Assembly: GCA_021229015.1 (NCBI GenBank)
Contig: CM037781.1
Span: 63,794,227-63,858,226, forward strand
Origin: Solen grandis
Lineage: Eukaryota; Mollusca; Bivalvia; Adapedonta; Solenidae
Length of the DNA: 64,000 nt
Reading direction: 5' to 3'
A program made the position numbers and the translations under genes. Of the stretch, positions 46,481-59,650 are shown piece after piece. Below the pieces are notes generated by a model. That model was not told the DNA's origin. It ran no database searches and worked only from the letters and a program-made list of their open reading frames with translations. How positions within the stretch are numbered: position 1 is the first letter of the stretch; each line of letters starts with the position of its first letter.

Positions 46481-47212
46481 TTTATGTGACGTTGTTCACA
46501 GGCAACTACCCAGTATCCGAACTATGTTTGAAAATATAGAAAACAAAGACAGTGTCTGATTGATAATGGGGCATTTAATCGTAATGCCTTAAGAAAAACA
46601 TACCAAATAATATGTATTTTAGATAAATATTTTCAAATCTGGTCGGCATGAACCGCCAGTGTAAAACATGGTCAAAATACAAAAACTAAAACATATACAT
46701 GGATAAAATATAAAGAGGAGGAGGAAGGGTGGAGGCGGAAAAATATAACGATCACTGAGACAGCAGCCTCCTTGTTGACAGTTACAAAACTAATGGCCAA
46801 GACGGCTGCTGATTGGATCTGTCAGAACACGTGATCGGTGGGTACTGATTTGATTGGCTGGTGGCCCCCAGCCTCCCTCCATCCGATGTGAACAAAGAAA
46901 TCTATTTTTAGGACACGTTGTAGTTTGACCCACTTCTACTGATGAGTCAGAAGGTCTGACTCATGAGTCGGAAGGTCCGACTCTACTAAATAGTGATGCA
47001 ACGACATAAATATTTTTATCCCTAATAAAATATATTTATGTGACGTTGTTCACAGGCAACTACCCAGTATCCGAACTATGTTTGAAAATATAGAAAACAA
47101 AGACAGTGTCTGATTGATAATGGGGCATTTAATCGTAATGCCTTAAGAAAAACATACCAAATAATATGTATTTTAGATAAATATTTTCAAATCTGGTCGG
47201 CATGAACCGCCA
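46481..47212. repeat. Identical 178 bp direct repeats around a 376 bp spacer
   Basis: 46481-46658 and 47035-47212 appear identical base for base. The spacer 46659-47034 is less AT-rich, with CACGTG and GATTGGCTGG words and two hairpins at 46944-46983. It is either a recent 554 bp tandem duplication with a partial second unit, or an insertion flanked by a long duplication. Confidence 0.85.
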
Positions 47213-49077
47213 CAAGAGCAACGCCTTTATGCACTTATTACAGAATTCAAGTTTTGATATAGAAAATATTGAGATACAGAGTCTGAAGGACATAATTCTG
47301 ACATTGAATGATTTTTATTTTATTTATTTGTTTTTTTTTGCTTTGTATTTGATTTTCTTAGAAACATTTCGTTACATTTATTCAGCAGAATTAAACAAGT
47401 AATTCAATTCTTGTTGATTTCTGACATTAAAATGTATTGAGGGAATTTACCGTAGAAATGAGAGAATGAGAATGAAAGTGATTAGTAATACATTTATGAT
47501 TTATTTCTTTATTTCAAAACTTTTCTATGTTTCTTTTTTATGATAAAAATTTACAAATAAAAGATAAAATAAGAAAGATCAAATTAAAAAAAAGGGTTAA
47601 ATCAATAAAGAAGGAAAGAAAAACAAGGAAAATAAATGTATGCTCTAATAAAAATGAATTTCTGGTATTTAGGATTTAGTAATTGTATAACTGTAACTTG
47701 TGTAACTTTTTAAAAAATGTGAATGGCTATATACAATCTCATGTAGTAACACATGCACACTTGTATCTTGAACTATACCTGTGACTGACAGACCATGGGT
47801 GACAGACCGTGGCAGCCTGCCTTATCAGAAAACAGATGCCCCCACACGCTGGGTTTGGAATAAATGGAGGGGGGGGGGGGGCACTTATATAAGGGTTTTG
47901 ATATGCCTTTAAGTCAGTAACACATTACGTCACGTTGCGCTACCGTAAGTACGAGATCTTCTATTGGTCAAAAGATCCCCACTACCTGGTGGGGCTGCGA
48001 ATTGTGGCGCGGCTTTTCAGATAATCGATAACGAGCAAATACTAACTAACCAAAAGGTGATGATCTAAGTAACGGAATGAGCGCTCGTGGGTTTCCGACG
48101 CTGAATATGTGCTAAAATTGTGTAAACTTCATGAAACATTTGTTTTGTGGTTATAAATTCATTGAATTCAAATATTTTCTCACCCATCTTTCTCTTGTCC
48201 TCTTTTTTCTCTCATTCCTCTCTATCTCTGTCAGTTCATCATTTTGTATAATTATGCTATCTTATAACGGAAATGTAATGTATCAAAGCGCTTCAGGTAT
48301 CTGTTAAGGAAACAGATATGCCATAAATATAATTACGAACGATTTATATAACTACTTTTACTTTGAAGTCACAGAAGTCATTCATTTCAATTCAAAGGCA
48401 TCGACCCACTTTTAAATAGCTGTCGCACATCTTGTGTAATTCATATCACACACAGTGTGAGAAATATAGGTGTGTCGAGGCTAGTGTTTTATTTTTTACA
48501 ACGCAACATATTAAGACCGATCGTGAGAATCTGAATACCGGATAGCCAAATTCAATGCCCTCTAGCGAGGAAGCAATAGGTGCACCTGTTTGTTCATACC
48601 TGTGCTATACGATAGAAACATATGCTTGCATGACAAGATCCAGTTAAGGCGTGTGACATTATTTTACATATATGCAGTACAATCTTCTTCGCATGATTTT
48701 TTTTTAATCATTTTATTACAGAAGTTCGGCACATAACGAACGATAACTGTAACGATACGCAAGCGGGAAAAATATCAATAAAAATACTGTGAATGAAATA
48801 ATGTGACGTAAGCAAGTGGCACGCTGTACATGAAGTACAGTAATTCACATTTATGTAATATATCCTTAGCTAATCAAATAGGTATTCAATGAAAAAAGAG
48901 TGTTCGGCCCTCAGAGTAAAATGAAATAATAATAATAATAATATCTACAAGGTCCAATTGATGTGGAAAATCAATAAAAATATGAAGCGATAATACAAGA
49001 TTTAGAGATTTTATTCAGTAATGATATACACAGACATGGCAATGAAATAATACTACATTTATAAGAACATTTATAAA

Positions 49078-49115
<38 letters not shown>

Positions 49116-49340
49116 AAAACAAAAACAAACAAAACATTATAAATAATGAGCCATGACACTGCACGTCAATACCAGGGATAACACAAAAAAGAGCCAGCCC
49201 TTATTTCCATTGTAGTCCCTAGTAATAGTGACGTGACATAGAGAGGCATAAAATGAAAATGAATCTTATGGTAATTAACAAAACTGTTTTAATATAAACA
49301 ATGAATAATAGAATATGCAGATTAACACTGTGCTTTTATA
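47213..49340. other. Intergenic with simple repeats
   Basis: A G run near 47869-47881 and (GAT)n at 49078-49114. 47920-48110 is relatively CpG-rich with a CTATTGGTC word, but no adjacent gene is visible. Confidence 0.4.
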
Positions 49341-49357
49341 TCACAGTTTTAATGTCC

Positions 49358-51413
49358 CTATAACTTTATATTGTCCATTATGAATGCCTTGACAGATGAT
49401 TTAAACTGTCTCACAGTATTACTATTTCTAACGGATGGAGGTAGCTTATTCCAAAGTAAATAGCCATTATATACAAAAGACTGTGAGCCTGCTGTTTTAA
49501 CTCTAGGTATAGCAAATGAACCATTAGTACTAAACCTAGTTCTGTAATTATGTAGAGTATCCTGAGGTACAAAATGTTCACACAAATAACTAGGTGCTAG
49601 CCCATTTTTAACCTTAAAACATGACCTAGTATTATTTGCAGCACATTTTTTTCTACTGGTAGCAATTTCAATGATCTAAAATGTTCTTCATCTAGGTGAG
49701 AACTGTGGTGTAAATTTAAAACAAATCTTATGAGCTTGTTTTGTGTTATTTGATGTTTATCTTTCCATTTTTTTTATTCAGTCCAGAGTACCAAAAGAAA
49801 CAAGAATAATCAAAATGACATTATATTAAAGCCATGATTATGCGTAAGTTTTTTGGTATGCTCTGCGAAGAATTTACCTTTTTTGTACAAAAAATTAAGA
49901 TTTAGCCTTATGAATACTAGAGGTGACCATAGAATCTCCAGATAAACACTGATCAAGTATAGCTCCTAAGTATTTCACAGATGTTGTAGACTGAATAGCA
50001 GTATTGTTACAAGTGATATTCATAGAATTATGGTGATTGAGTTAACATCTAGACCCCAAAAGTATAGACTCAGTCTTACCTAGATGAAGAGATAGTTTAC
50101 TATCAACAAGCCAGTTACTAACATTGTGAAGGTCATCTGACAATTGTTTTTCTATAGCTGTATATCTTTACGAGCAATAAGTATGGCAGAGTAATCTGTA
50201 TAAAGAAGCAATTTATTTTTTATAGCTGCAGACATGTCATTCACATATATTAAGAATAAAAGTGGTCCTAAAATAGAACCCTGCTGCACTCCACAAGTAA
50301 CAGTTTGTGGCGATGAAAACTAACTGTCTACTAATTGTTTTCTGTGAGATAGATATGACTTAAATCATTTTAAAATATCACAACTTAGACCTAAACACTT
50401 AAATCATTTTAAAATATCATAACTTAGACCTAAACACTTAAATCATTTTAAAATATCACAACTTAGACCTAAACACTTTAATGTCACGAGTAGTATTGAA
50501 TGATCAACTGTATCAAAAGCCTTCTGAAGATCTATTAAAACCATTCCTACATAATTACCTTTGTCATTCTGCAATCTGATTCAATCTGTCAAATGTATTA
50601 GACAGGTGTCGGTAGAGGACCCCTTTCTAAAACCAGATTGGAATTCGTACAATAGATTGTTATCCACTAAGTAATTTTCTACTTGGTCATAGACAACACG
50701 TCACAATTTTTGGAAATAACAGAAAGTATTGACACGGGTCTGTAGTTAACTTCTGTTTTGTCCTTTTTCTTCAATATAGGCACAAATCATATTGATTTTA
50801 GGTCATCAGCTACTATACCTTGAATAAGAGAAAAATGAATAACATGAGTTAATGGGCATGCTATAATGGATGCACCGTCTTTAACAAAGCGAGATGGGAT
50901 ACCATCCAGACCAGTAGATTTGTTAGCACTTAAATGATTTAAGTATTTAAATACACAGTTTTCAGAAACTAAAGAAAATGAGCAGTTATTGGGACGAACA
51001 CCTTTATCCCGATAAAATTGAGACATAAAATTTTCTCTAAAATAGTTTGAAGCTTTACACAACTTTGAAACAAGATTAGCAGCAACAATGGAATAAAACA
51101 CATTGAGTGTTTCAGCAACTGTCAGTCACACTTCTCCATCATTTTTTAAACCAATATTTGTACAAGCAGATCTGTGCTGTTTGGAAGGAATGTCTATGTC
51201 TTTTAAATGCTTCCAAAGTGACTTAGAATCATTTTTATTTTCATTCAGAACAGTATTAAAAAAGTTTTGCTTTGTTTCATGTATAACAGACTGTGCTTTG
51301 TTTCTAAGATGCTTATATATTTCATAATTTTCTTTACTTTTGTTTTGTTTAAAAATATAAAAAGCTTTGTCACGTTCATTTATAGCTTGTACAACTTCTA
51401 ATCTAAGGCTCAC
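49358..51413 (-). pseudogene. Broken non-LTR retrotransposon ORF2, minus strand
   Basis: Reading leftwards: a linker (51413-51126, basic and helical), a pre-RT block (51101-50787, with N-K-S-T-G-L-D-G-I-P), NYRPVSILS (about 50742), FQSGFRKGSSTD (about 50640), LIDLQKAFDTVDH (about 50535), GVQQGSILGPLLF (about 50300), a degraded YTDYSAI in place of YADD (about 50190), and the C-terminal LLWNKLPPSVRNS (about 49430) ending at 49358. Several stops and frameshifts are present, and a 39 bp triplication lies inside the RT. No endonuclease is seen upstream. It belongs to the broad CR1/Jockey assemblage. Confidence 0.8.
50362..50478 (-). repeat. 39 bp tandem triplication inside the dead RT
   Basis: AAATCATTTTAAAATATCA starts at 50362, 50401 and 50440, a 39 bp period equal to 13 codons. 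On the minus strand every unit carries the same TGA, where a Trp codon would be expected. Confidence 0.9.
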
Positions 51414-52720
51414 TGCGTTGTTTAATTCTCATTACTTTAATTGAGGCTATGCCATCCAGAACAGATAAAAATAAAGATTTAAAATTGTTTTATAAGATAT
51501 ATCTTATACTTATTTGCATGCAAGGATATTCATTCTTATATCTCAGTAACCAGGTATGGTGAACTTATGTTAAAATGTTAATATACGTGAAAAAGGAAAC
51601 AGGAGATACTGGAACATGCCGTCTATATATTACAAGTCTGTCTCAAGTTATAATATCATGCATTGTCCACTTTGATTATATATTGTATATTATTGGTAAT
51701 CTTAAGAAAACGCGGTAAAATATTAATGCATGTTAAAAAATGCTTTGTAAAGGCATTGCTGACCTAATTAAACATGTGTGTATTTCGTCGGTGTGACACT
51801 TAAGGTCCAACAGTATAGACAAATCATGGATGCTAACATCTTGCCTATACAATAATTCAAAGGCGATTTTATCATCTGTCACATGCCATTATAGAAAATG
51901 TAGATTGGCATTTATATTTTATTATATATTGAAAGACAGCCGTAATTAAGTGTTTTGTGTAACGAAGGGATAACAAATATAGACATTGCTTTTGAGACAG
52001 ATAGTTTCCATTTACATTTGTTTGCACAGAATGTCGCAGAATATCAGTGACAACTACATTAGGGCCGACATTTTTCTATTACTCAGCTAACACTGCCGAT
52101 ATACTGATGATATTTAATATGAATGTAGAGCAGGGCTAGTAGATCAGTCACATTCAAACTTCCTTTCTGACACAGTTATGGCCCCATTTCGACGTGACCA
52201 TAGGGTCGACATTTTTGTTCACTCTTTTACTTAATTAAAACTGCAAATGCTAATGATATTTGTTAGGAATGTAGAGAAGGACTTGTAGATCCAACACATT
52301 CAAGATTGGTATCTCTCGCTTCATTTTTGACACACAGGCTTCGATTTTTCCGAAAAATAACTTGCCCGATCGATAACTCAACATAGAATCAACGGATTTA
52401 AATATTTTTGTTTCACATTTTAATGTCAGTAAATATAAAGGCCTAATTCGACTTAAAGCAATGTCTTTAAATTTCTGACACAGTAATGACCCAGTATCCA
52501 CTTCAGAATTTGCCAAAGATATCTTGTCCGATCGTGAACTCAACATAGGCGCTTTGAATTTAGTTCACTTTTACTACATTTCTTTATCTCAATAAAAGAA
52601 AAGGCAGGTTTAACTCTGGACAAAATCCGTAAATTTCTTGACTTTAAATTTGGTACAAACATTCTAAATACTCACTGGTAAATCAAATAAAATCTATTAA
52701 AAAAAAAAAGGATGATATAT
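51414..52720. other. Intergenic; pearl monomer fragment and decayed repeats
   Basis: 51516-51560 resembles one pearl-like monomer (TTGCATGCAAGG then TATATCTCAGTAACCAGG). 52050-52560 contains loosely repeated words such as GTCGACATTTTTGTTCA and GATCG-AACTCAACATAG. No gene. Confidence 0.4.
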
Positions 52721-52724
52721 ATAA

Positions 52725-53415
52725 ATTTTATAGTCTGATACATGTTTATGAGGTCTAAAATCAATCCCATGCCTAGTTATTGAGACATAAGCATAATGAC
52801 ACCGTGTATGCAAAACTTCAACCAAAATATGCAAGTTTGAAAAGGGACATAATTTTCAATATATTCCATCAAGAGTTATCTACCTTGATAGTATGATATC
52901 CCTAAATATATTAAAGATGTTTCAAATCAATTCCATGCCCTGAGATATAAGCATGAACGTATTTTGCTTGCAAAACTTTATCCAAAATTTAAAGTTAAAA
53001 TGGGGGCGTAATTTGTATTAAATTCAATCATGAGTTATCTACCTTGGTTGTCTGATGCCCCTCAAGATATTCATAAACTTTCAAGTCAATACCATGAGTT
53101 GTTATTGAGGTATAAGTTGGATAGTAGCTTGTATGCAAAAAATTAACCAAATTTACCATTGCATGCAAAACTTTAACCAAAATTAAAAAGAGGCCATAAT
53201 TTGAATTAAATTCAGTAAAGGTTATCAACTTTTGGATGTCTGATGTCCCTTAAGATATTTATAAACTGTCAAGTCAACACCATGAATGGTTTTGAGATAT
53301 AAACTTGATAGTAACTAGCATGCAAAACTATTACCAAAAGCTGCAACGCCAACGCCGACGCCAACGCATAGGTGACTGCAATTACCCTCATATACTTCGT
53401 ATAGTCGGCCATCTT
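52725..53415 (-). mobile_element. Pearl-like / Helentron-type element, copy 2
   Basis: Minus orientation. Its 5' end (right side) has the hairpin TATAC-GAA-GTATA (53391-53403 on the complement) and the GCGTTGGCGTCGGCGTTGGC stretch, followed by about four monomers of 155-165 bp marked by AAAACTTTAACCAAAATT-type words near 52812, 52972, 53165 and 53322. The layout is the same as copy 1 at 14131-15396. Confidence 0.7.
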
Positions 53416-54560
53416 TAAGGGATCAACAATGCTTAAGCAAGTACAGTACAGTATGAGGTAAACATAAATGCAAAACAAATTATAAGCTCGTTCACAGATG
53501 GACATTGACTAAATATTTGACTTTTAACTATATTTGTGTGTTTTACGTCTATCAAAACTCAACTGCAGACGCATTATCACCCAGTGCTACCGTCAGTGAT
53601 TGTTAAATAAAAGGCGGTTTCTTGATCGCAGGCAATAACATTACGAATGATTATCTTAAGAATGATAAAATCTATATTTAGATTTTCAATTTTCATTATC
53701 CTTCACTTAACTGACCACATTCAATATTTGCATATGCACAGGCTGAACTTAGAATTCGCTACCCGTTACTGGTTAAGACACTATGTTTCGGAACGTGTCA
53801 CGTGGTACTCTATAATTTAGCCAATTTACGAAAATGGCGATTTCCTGTGCAATGTGACCTACACTTGCCAAATTTATTTCAACCATTCCAGTCATCTGTG
53901 AAGGAGCTGCTTTTATTCTGAATATGTGATTCTATCATTATCTATATAGAGCGTATAAGGGAACTAGCTGACTCCTCCAAAAACTTAGTAATTGTGTTAT
54001 AATATTACCTATTTGTGATTAATCCAATTCAGTAAAATTATGTTAAGTATTTTAATTAAAATAAATGAATCCTAACAGTTTAATTTCTTTTCTGATGAAA
54101 GTTATAATGTAGAGTAACATTAATAACATTAATTCAGACTTTTCTCTATTTTCATTCAAATTTCACTGTTTTATCACTTCCCATTTGGAGAATACATTAC
54201 ATTTATATCGAAAAAAACAACAACAAACTTCCTTGTATCTATTTAAGATACAATTGAATATCTGCTATAAACGAATTCAGGAATTATTGTGGTTCAGTGA
54301 TAACATCTATGAAATTTTACCAAGACTGGTAGAGAGTCAATGAGAGATCATTTCAGTCATTACATCACCACGCTAGAAAGTGTGTACCGCTTTCCGAATC
54401 TCAAAATTTGTGGAAAGTTGGGGCTTAGACTAGACTGCAATGTCCGTTCAAATAACCTTTATATTCTATGTCAAAGCGTTTTATGGGGGTGTCTATTATT
54501 CATTGATATTTCTAGTTTCTGTTTGGTCCATTACGTTAATTTGTAAACCTTTCACATCCT
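53416..54560. other. Intergenic, nothing recognised
   Basis: AT-rich. A CACGTG occurs near 53808. No supported gene. Confidence 0.45.
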
Positions 54561-54566
54561 ACGTTA

Positions 54567-55083
54567 CGTTTATAATTAGCACACAGACTTCTTACAACTT
54601 AGTGTGTGTGTGTGTGTGTTACGTTTATAATTAATACACAGACTTCTTGCAACTTAGTGTGTGTGTGTGTGGTACGTTACGTTTATAATTAGCACACAGA
54701 CTTCTTACAACTTAGTGTGTGTGTGTGTGGTACGTTACGTTTATAATTAGCACACAGACTTAGTACACAGACTTCTTACATCTTAGTGTGTGTGTGGTAC
54801 GTTACGTTTATAATTAGCACACAGACTTCTTACATCTTAGTGTGTGTGTGGTACGTTACGTTTATAATTAGCACACAGACTTCTTACAACTTAGTGTGTG
54901 TGTGTGGTACGTTACGTTTATAATTAGCACACAGACTTCTTACAACTTAGTGTGTGTGTGTGGTACGTTACGTTTATAATTAGCACACAGACTTCTTACA
55001 ACTTAGTGTGTGTGTGTGTGTGTGGTACGTTACGTTTATAATTAGCACACAGACTTCTTACAACTTAGTCTGTGTGTGTGTGA
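54567..55083. repeat. Satellite, 54-67 bp unit with embedded (TG)n
   Basis: Nine units. CGTTTATAATTA starts at 54567, 54622, 54680, 54738, 54805, 54859, 54915, 54971 and 55033. Each continues with GCACACAGACTTCTTACAAC, TTAG, a (TG)n tract of variable length, then GGTACGTTA. Confidence 0.95.
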
Positions 55084-56980
55084 TAAGGGGAAGTAGGGCA
55101 TTGACTTGTTGTGTATACATCCACTTAAATAGATAGATATACTTATTTAAGTGGGATTCACTGATAATGTTGACCTGATATAGCACATTTCTGATATCAT
55201 AATAGTAACTTGCACTGACTATCTTTAGAAGTTAGCTACACCTTACACTGTTCTGCATCATTTTTAGTCCATTTTTAACTCCATTGTGGTTTCTTCTTCC
55301 TGTGAGGATATTATCAGGTCATGTACATGTATTGTTGTTTCTCAATGTATTTATGACAAAAAAAAAGTATAATTGATAATAAACAAGTATGCGTATATTG
55401 TTAACTTCGGGCTTTTCATGAGCATTTGGGGCTTCATGAAGTTCATTATCGATACTTGATCTCAATGCGTCCTTCGGGGAAAAAAACACTCCACATTCAA
55501 CTAGTGTCATCAGCAGAACACAGAACAGACCCAGATCAGACAATTCCTTTTTGGATTTTCTGTTTGCTCAAGACCCCTCACAGTACATATGGCATTTAAT
55601 GGCTATCGCTCAAGTACTGTTTATTTGGTCATGAATATGCAAAATGATTTTTATGAGGTAAGAGGTAAAGAACTAAGGACTATTTTTATCACCATTGTAT
55701 GAAACATTGATGTTTTATTTCAAAAGGTCTCGTGTAAAGAAGATTTACTAACATTGTCTGTAATCTCAATGAGTTATCTTCTATAAATAAAGATTTTATT
55801 ATTAATATTATTATTATACTATCGATACGTATCAATACGTATTGGACTTTACAAGAACTGTTATTTATTTCTTTGTCTAACCTCAAATATGGCTCAAATA
55901 TCGCCTTTTGCTGTTTGTGTTTGCGTTAAAAATGATACTACAAGATGTATTTGTTGACAAATTTAGTAACTGTAAATATGCAAATATGCTTGTCACATGA
56001 AAAAAAAAGAAAAAGAAAATTCAATGGGGTTCGACATCGGGACCTTTGTTGATCTAATCTGAAAATCATGTTCCTTGATCGACTCGAAACTGTTTAGTTT
56101 TCATGTTTAAAATAGACAGATTAAATTGTTATTTGCACATTAAAATCATGTAGAAAGAATTGGTCGTGATGGACATGAAAAACAAGAAATAATTGACTGG
56201 AACCGAAAAATAGACTGTATCTCGAATTTCGTGTTAAAATAACGTTTTTTAACTAATATGAACTAAGGCGGCGAAGCATGATCGCCATATTCAGGAGCAC
56301 TTAGTTCTAAGGATTATCATAAATATCCAGTAACTTGCTTCGAATGCTAACCGAAAATGAACAAAAAAAAGGTTTCAAATGGTTAAAAAAATAACGATAC
56401 ATAATGGGGCAGGCAACAGATTCAAATTATTTGTTTTATCAGTATTATTTTTAAATTAAAAAAAAAAACAATTGTAAACTTACAATCCCGTTTCGCTTCT
56501 TGGTGTCTTTATAGTCCAGCCTCCAGTCACAATACATACATGCTTTTAAAACAAAATGACAACAACAAGGAGAAATTAAAATCTTTTCCCTCCTAGAATA
56601 TCTCAGAATTCATCAATGTGGTTCTATATATCCTATTTCATCTGTATAGATAAAATAATGTTTCTGTGTATATTTATTTCAAAGTTGGCAGTGCCCTGGC
56701 CCAGTTCAGGGTGTACAATTTGACAGAAAAATAAACCTGTTTGTATATGAATACCACATAACACCAAAATTCATCTCAAGAGTATATTAAAATACTTGCC
56801 ATCGAAACTTCATTTGGGAAATCCAAATCCCCATATCTAACGCAACATCACTGCAATAGCTTTACTAAAATTCAACTCATTAAAAAATTCATGTGCAGTG
56901 TTACTTCTTATTTCTATGGTAGTGTTTCAGAATTTCAATGGAAATTAAGCCACTTATTAATATAATTAGCAACCTGTGTG
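55084..56980. other. Intergenic, nothing recognised
   Basis: AT-rich with A homopolymers. Open frames of 60-75 codons lack any supporting feature. Confidence 0.5.
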
Positions 56981-56984
56981 ATAT

Positions 56985-57165
56985 CATGGCCAGAGACACC
57001 CAGTTACATTATCCTGACACCTTGCCAACCAGTCCTGGAACTACTCTGTATATATGCTGAGCGCCAAGCATAAGACCTAAACCCGTACATTTTTACAAAT
57101 TTGTGTAGTATGTCGCAGCCAGAGATCCAACATTCTTGGGCTGATGCTCTTACCACTCGGCCACC
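56985..57165 (-). mobile_element. SINE family B copy, decayed
   Basis: CCCAGTTACATTATCCTGAC followed by ACCTTGCCAACCAGTCC, ATATGCTGAGCGCCAAGC, and a decayed tRNA-like end (CTCTTACCACTCGGCCACC) match the copy at 19845-20144 in the same orientation. Confidence 0.75.
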
Positions 57166-57294
57166 TTTTCATTTTATAATTTGTATAAATTATGTTCAAA
57201 ATGGTGGACCACGAGTATCACAAAAACAGGAGAAGAAAAGGAAAGATAAAATAATAAACTTGTCAACTTTGAAATCAGTATAACCATTTGGCAA

Positions 57295-57535
57295 GGGACG
57301 TCCGTGGCCGAAAGGGTAAAGTCGATGACTTAAACACTCACTCAGCCCCTCACCGCGTGGGTTCGAATCCCAACAGGGTCATTCGGATTTTCATGTGAGG
57401 AAGCCTTCCAGCTGGCTTGCAGAGTTCTACCCGGATGCCTCCGTGCATTCGGTGTCTTAGCTGGACGTCGCTATATGACTGAAACGCTGTCGAAGCGACG
57501 GTAAACTCAAATAGTCAATTCAAGTCAACTATTTG
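57295..57535 (+). mobile_element. SINE family A, full-length tRNA-derived (V-SINE-like)
   Basis: Head GGACGTCCGTGGCCGAAAGG with a tRNA-Leu/Ser-like A-box and a B-box GGGTTCGAATCCC (about 57359-57371). The body is TGTGAGGAAGCCTTCCAGCT, then GGATGCCTCCGTGCATTCGG, GGACGTCGCTATATGACTG and GTCGAAGCGACGGTAAACTC, with a CAATTCAAGTC tail. The central domain reminds me of molluscan V-SINEs such as RUDI, which is unverified. Confidence 0.85.
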
Positions 57536-57740
57536 ACAGCATTTAACTAAACATATTGGTTAAATTATGATGCACAGCTGTGCACTTTCAAATCGGCCTG
57601 TCTTTATAGATTCTATTCTATACATAGCAGTTAATAAAATAAGGAATGGTCCGATCCTAAATAATAAAGATATACATAAAACAAATTAAAAAAGATAAAT
57701 GATAGATATGTAGATTTGGGACTACTGTACATGAATAAGT

Positions 57741-57742
<2 letters not shown>

Positions 57743-57819
<77 letters not shown>
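57743..57819. repeat. (TA)n microsatellite
   Basis: A 77 bp uninterrupted TA run. Confidence 0.95.
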
Positions 57820-57821
<2 letters not shown>

Positions 57822-57844
57822 TAGACAATATGGGGTGTTGGTAC

Positions 57845-57930
57845 AAAACCTAATTAAGTGGTGCAAATATTAAACCAACATATGTGGTGGTATATATTCT
57901 ATATATACGCCACTTAAATAGGTTTTATTA
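57845..57930. repeat. Small inverted repeat with AAAACCTAATTAAGTGG ends
   Basis: CAAAACCTAATTAAGTGG at the left and a diverged complement (CCACTTAAATAGGTTTT) at the right. A related left end recurs at 58794-58812. Confidence 0.4.
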
Positions 57931-59108
57931 AGTATTACATTTTAAACAATTTGTTTATAAATAATGCTAAAATAATTAAAAAAAATATATCTTTCTAATT
58001 TAGAATTACATTTAAATGATATTATATTCTTGCAATGTCAACACAACAATGAATATACCGCGAGATGTTAACCAAAAATATGCAAATATCGAGTTTTAAT
58101 CCTAAATTTATGCAAAAACAAAGCAGTACAAGATAAACGAATTCTTTTTCTTTTTTTGTTTTCAACATTGCTTAAATGAATGATGCAAACTCAATATTGC
58201 ACTCAGTTATTTAGTTGTCATAAATATTACTAATAAATGTTTATTTGAAAATGTTGGGCATAAATATATATATATATATTTCGCCCCTCAATTCGGTAAA
58301 TGCAGTATGTGATTTCTGGCTTAATTTATTGGTTGTTTGATTATGATCAGAAATATAGGTTGAATCCAAGGTCAGTTATAACAAGTATGCCCCATAGAAT
58401 TTTAACAAATGACATTTATGCAACAGTATTTATTTCATGTTCTCTCATATTGTGGCTATGACCTATTTGTTCTTTCGTAGACGACGCAAACTGACACTCA
58501 ATTGAATGAATATCCAGGAGACAGATGGAAGACAGATGCAAGGTTTAGCAGATGACATGCTTCACCAGAAGCAACCATAGCTGGCAAAGTTAATGCCCAA
58601 AAATCGAGAAACGTATAAAACAGCAGTTGACAATACCATTCAAAAAGTATTTACAGCTCATGTACTTTATCCAAATTTAATTCAACTTTAACACAAACAT
58701 TAACGACTAACACTAAGCATTAAAATGTGTAAAATTTGATTTTTCCCAATGATAATATAAAGAGCGGTGTAATTCTGTCTTGCAAGATCGCACAAAACCT
58801 AATTAAGGGGTGCGGTTGGGTTATGGGTCGTTTCGCCCCAATTCCCTTTCGCCCTATACCCTTTCGCCCTTATTCGCTTTCGCCTTATACCCTTTCGCCC
58901 TAAATTGTGAGTCGGTTCGCCCTATTGTTATTTTCGTGGATTTGAATGAAATAATACATAAATATTTGTGTATTCGGTTGTATTATTTTATACATGTATG
59001 TTTGAATGAGTATGTATTCATATTTCATTTATCATATTTAGTCATTTTTGTGGGTTATTTTTTATCTAGCAAATTTAGACGTATGCTATTTGTTATTAAA
59101 TTTATCAA

Positions 59109-59176
<68 letters not shown>
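59109..59176. repeat. (TAGA)n microsatellite
   Basis: About 17 tetranucleotide units. Confidence 0.95.
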
Positions 59177-59404
59177 CGTCTTTCTGTCTTTAGTATCAAG
59201 ATAAAACAAAAGTAGGATAAAGTTAATATATTATTTACATGTCGACATATCTTTCACTGCGTAAAAAAAGTACATTATTTACACGTTATTTACATTTATA
59301 TACATTTATGATACACTATCGCAGCGACGGTAAACCCCAATACAACAACAACATTCATTATACATTTATACTCAGTCCATGTTGGGTCTGTACAATCTGG
59401 ACAC

Positions 59405-59650
59405 TTCCTTCAGGAATTCGGCTGACTTTAACACTCACTCAGCCCCTCACCGCGTGGGTTCGAATCCCGGCAGGATCATTTGGATTTTTATGTGAGGAAG
59501 CCTTCCAGCTGGCTTGCGGTAGGTCGGTGGTTCTACCCGGATGCCTCCGTGCATTCGGGGTCTTCCTCCACCCGGAATTAGCTGGACGTCGCTATATGAC
59601 TGAAATACTGTCGAAGCGACGGTAAACTCAAATAGACAAGTCAAGTCAGG
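59405..59650 (+). mobile_element. SINE family A copy
   Basis: Keeps the B-box GGGTTCGAATCCC (59456-59468), the TGTGAGGAAGCCTTCCAGCT body, GGTCTTCCTCCACCCGG and the GACGGTAAACTC end with a CAAGTCAAGTC tail. The A-box side is replaced by GGAATTCGGCTGAC. It is the cleanest 3' body of the three family A copies. Confidence 0.85.

Noticed and set aside
57295..57375. Possible tRNA gene
   Set aside because: Part of the family A SINE. The acceptor stem does not close into a normal tRNA.
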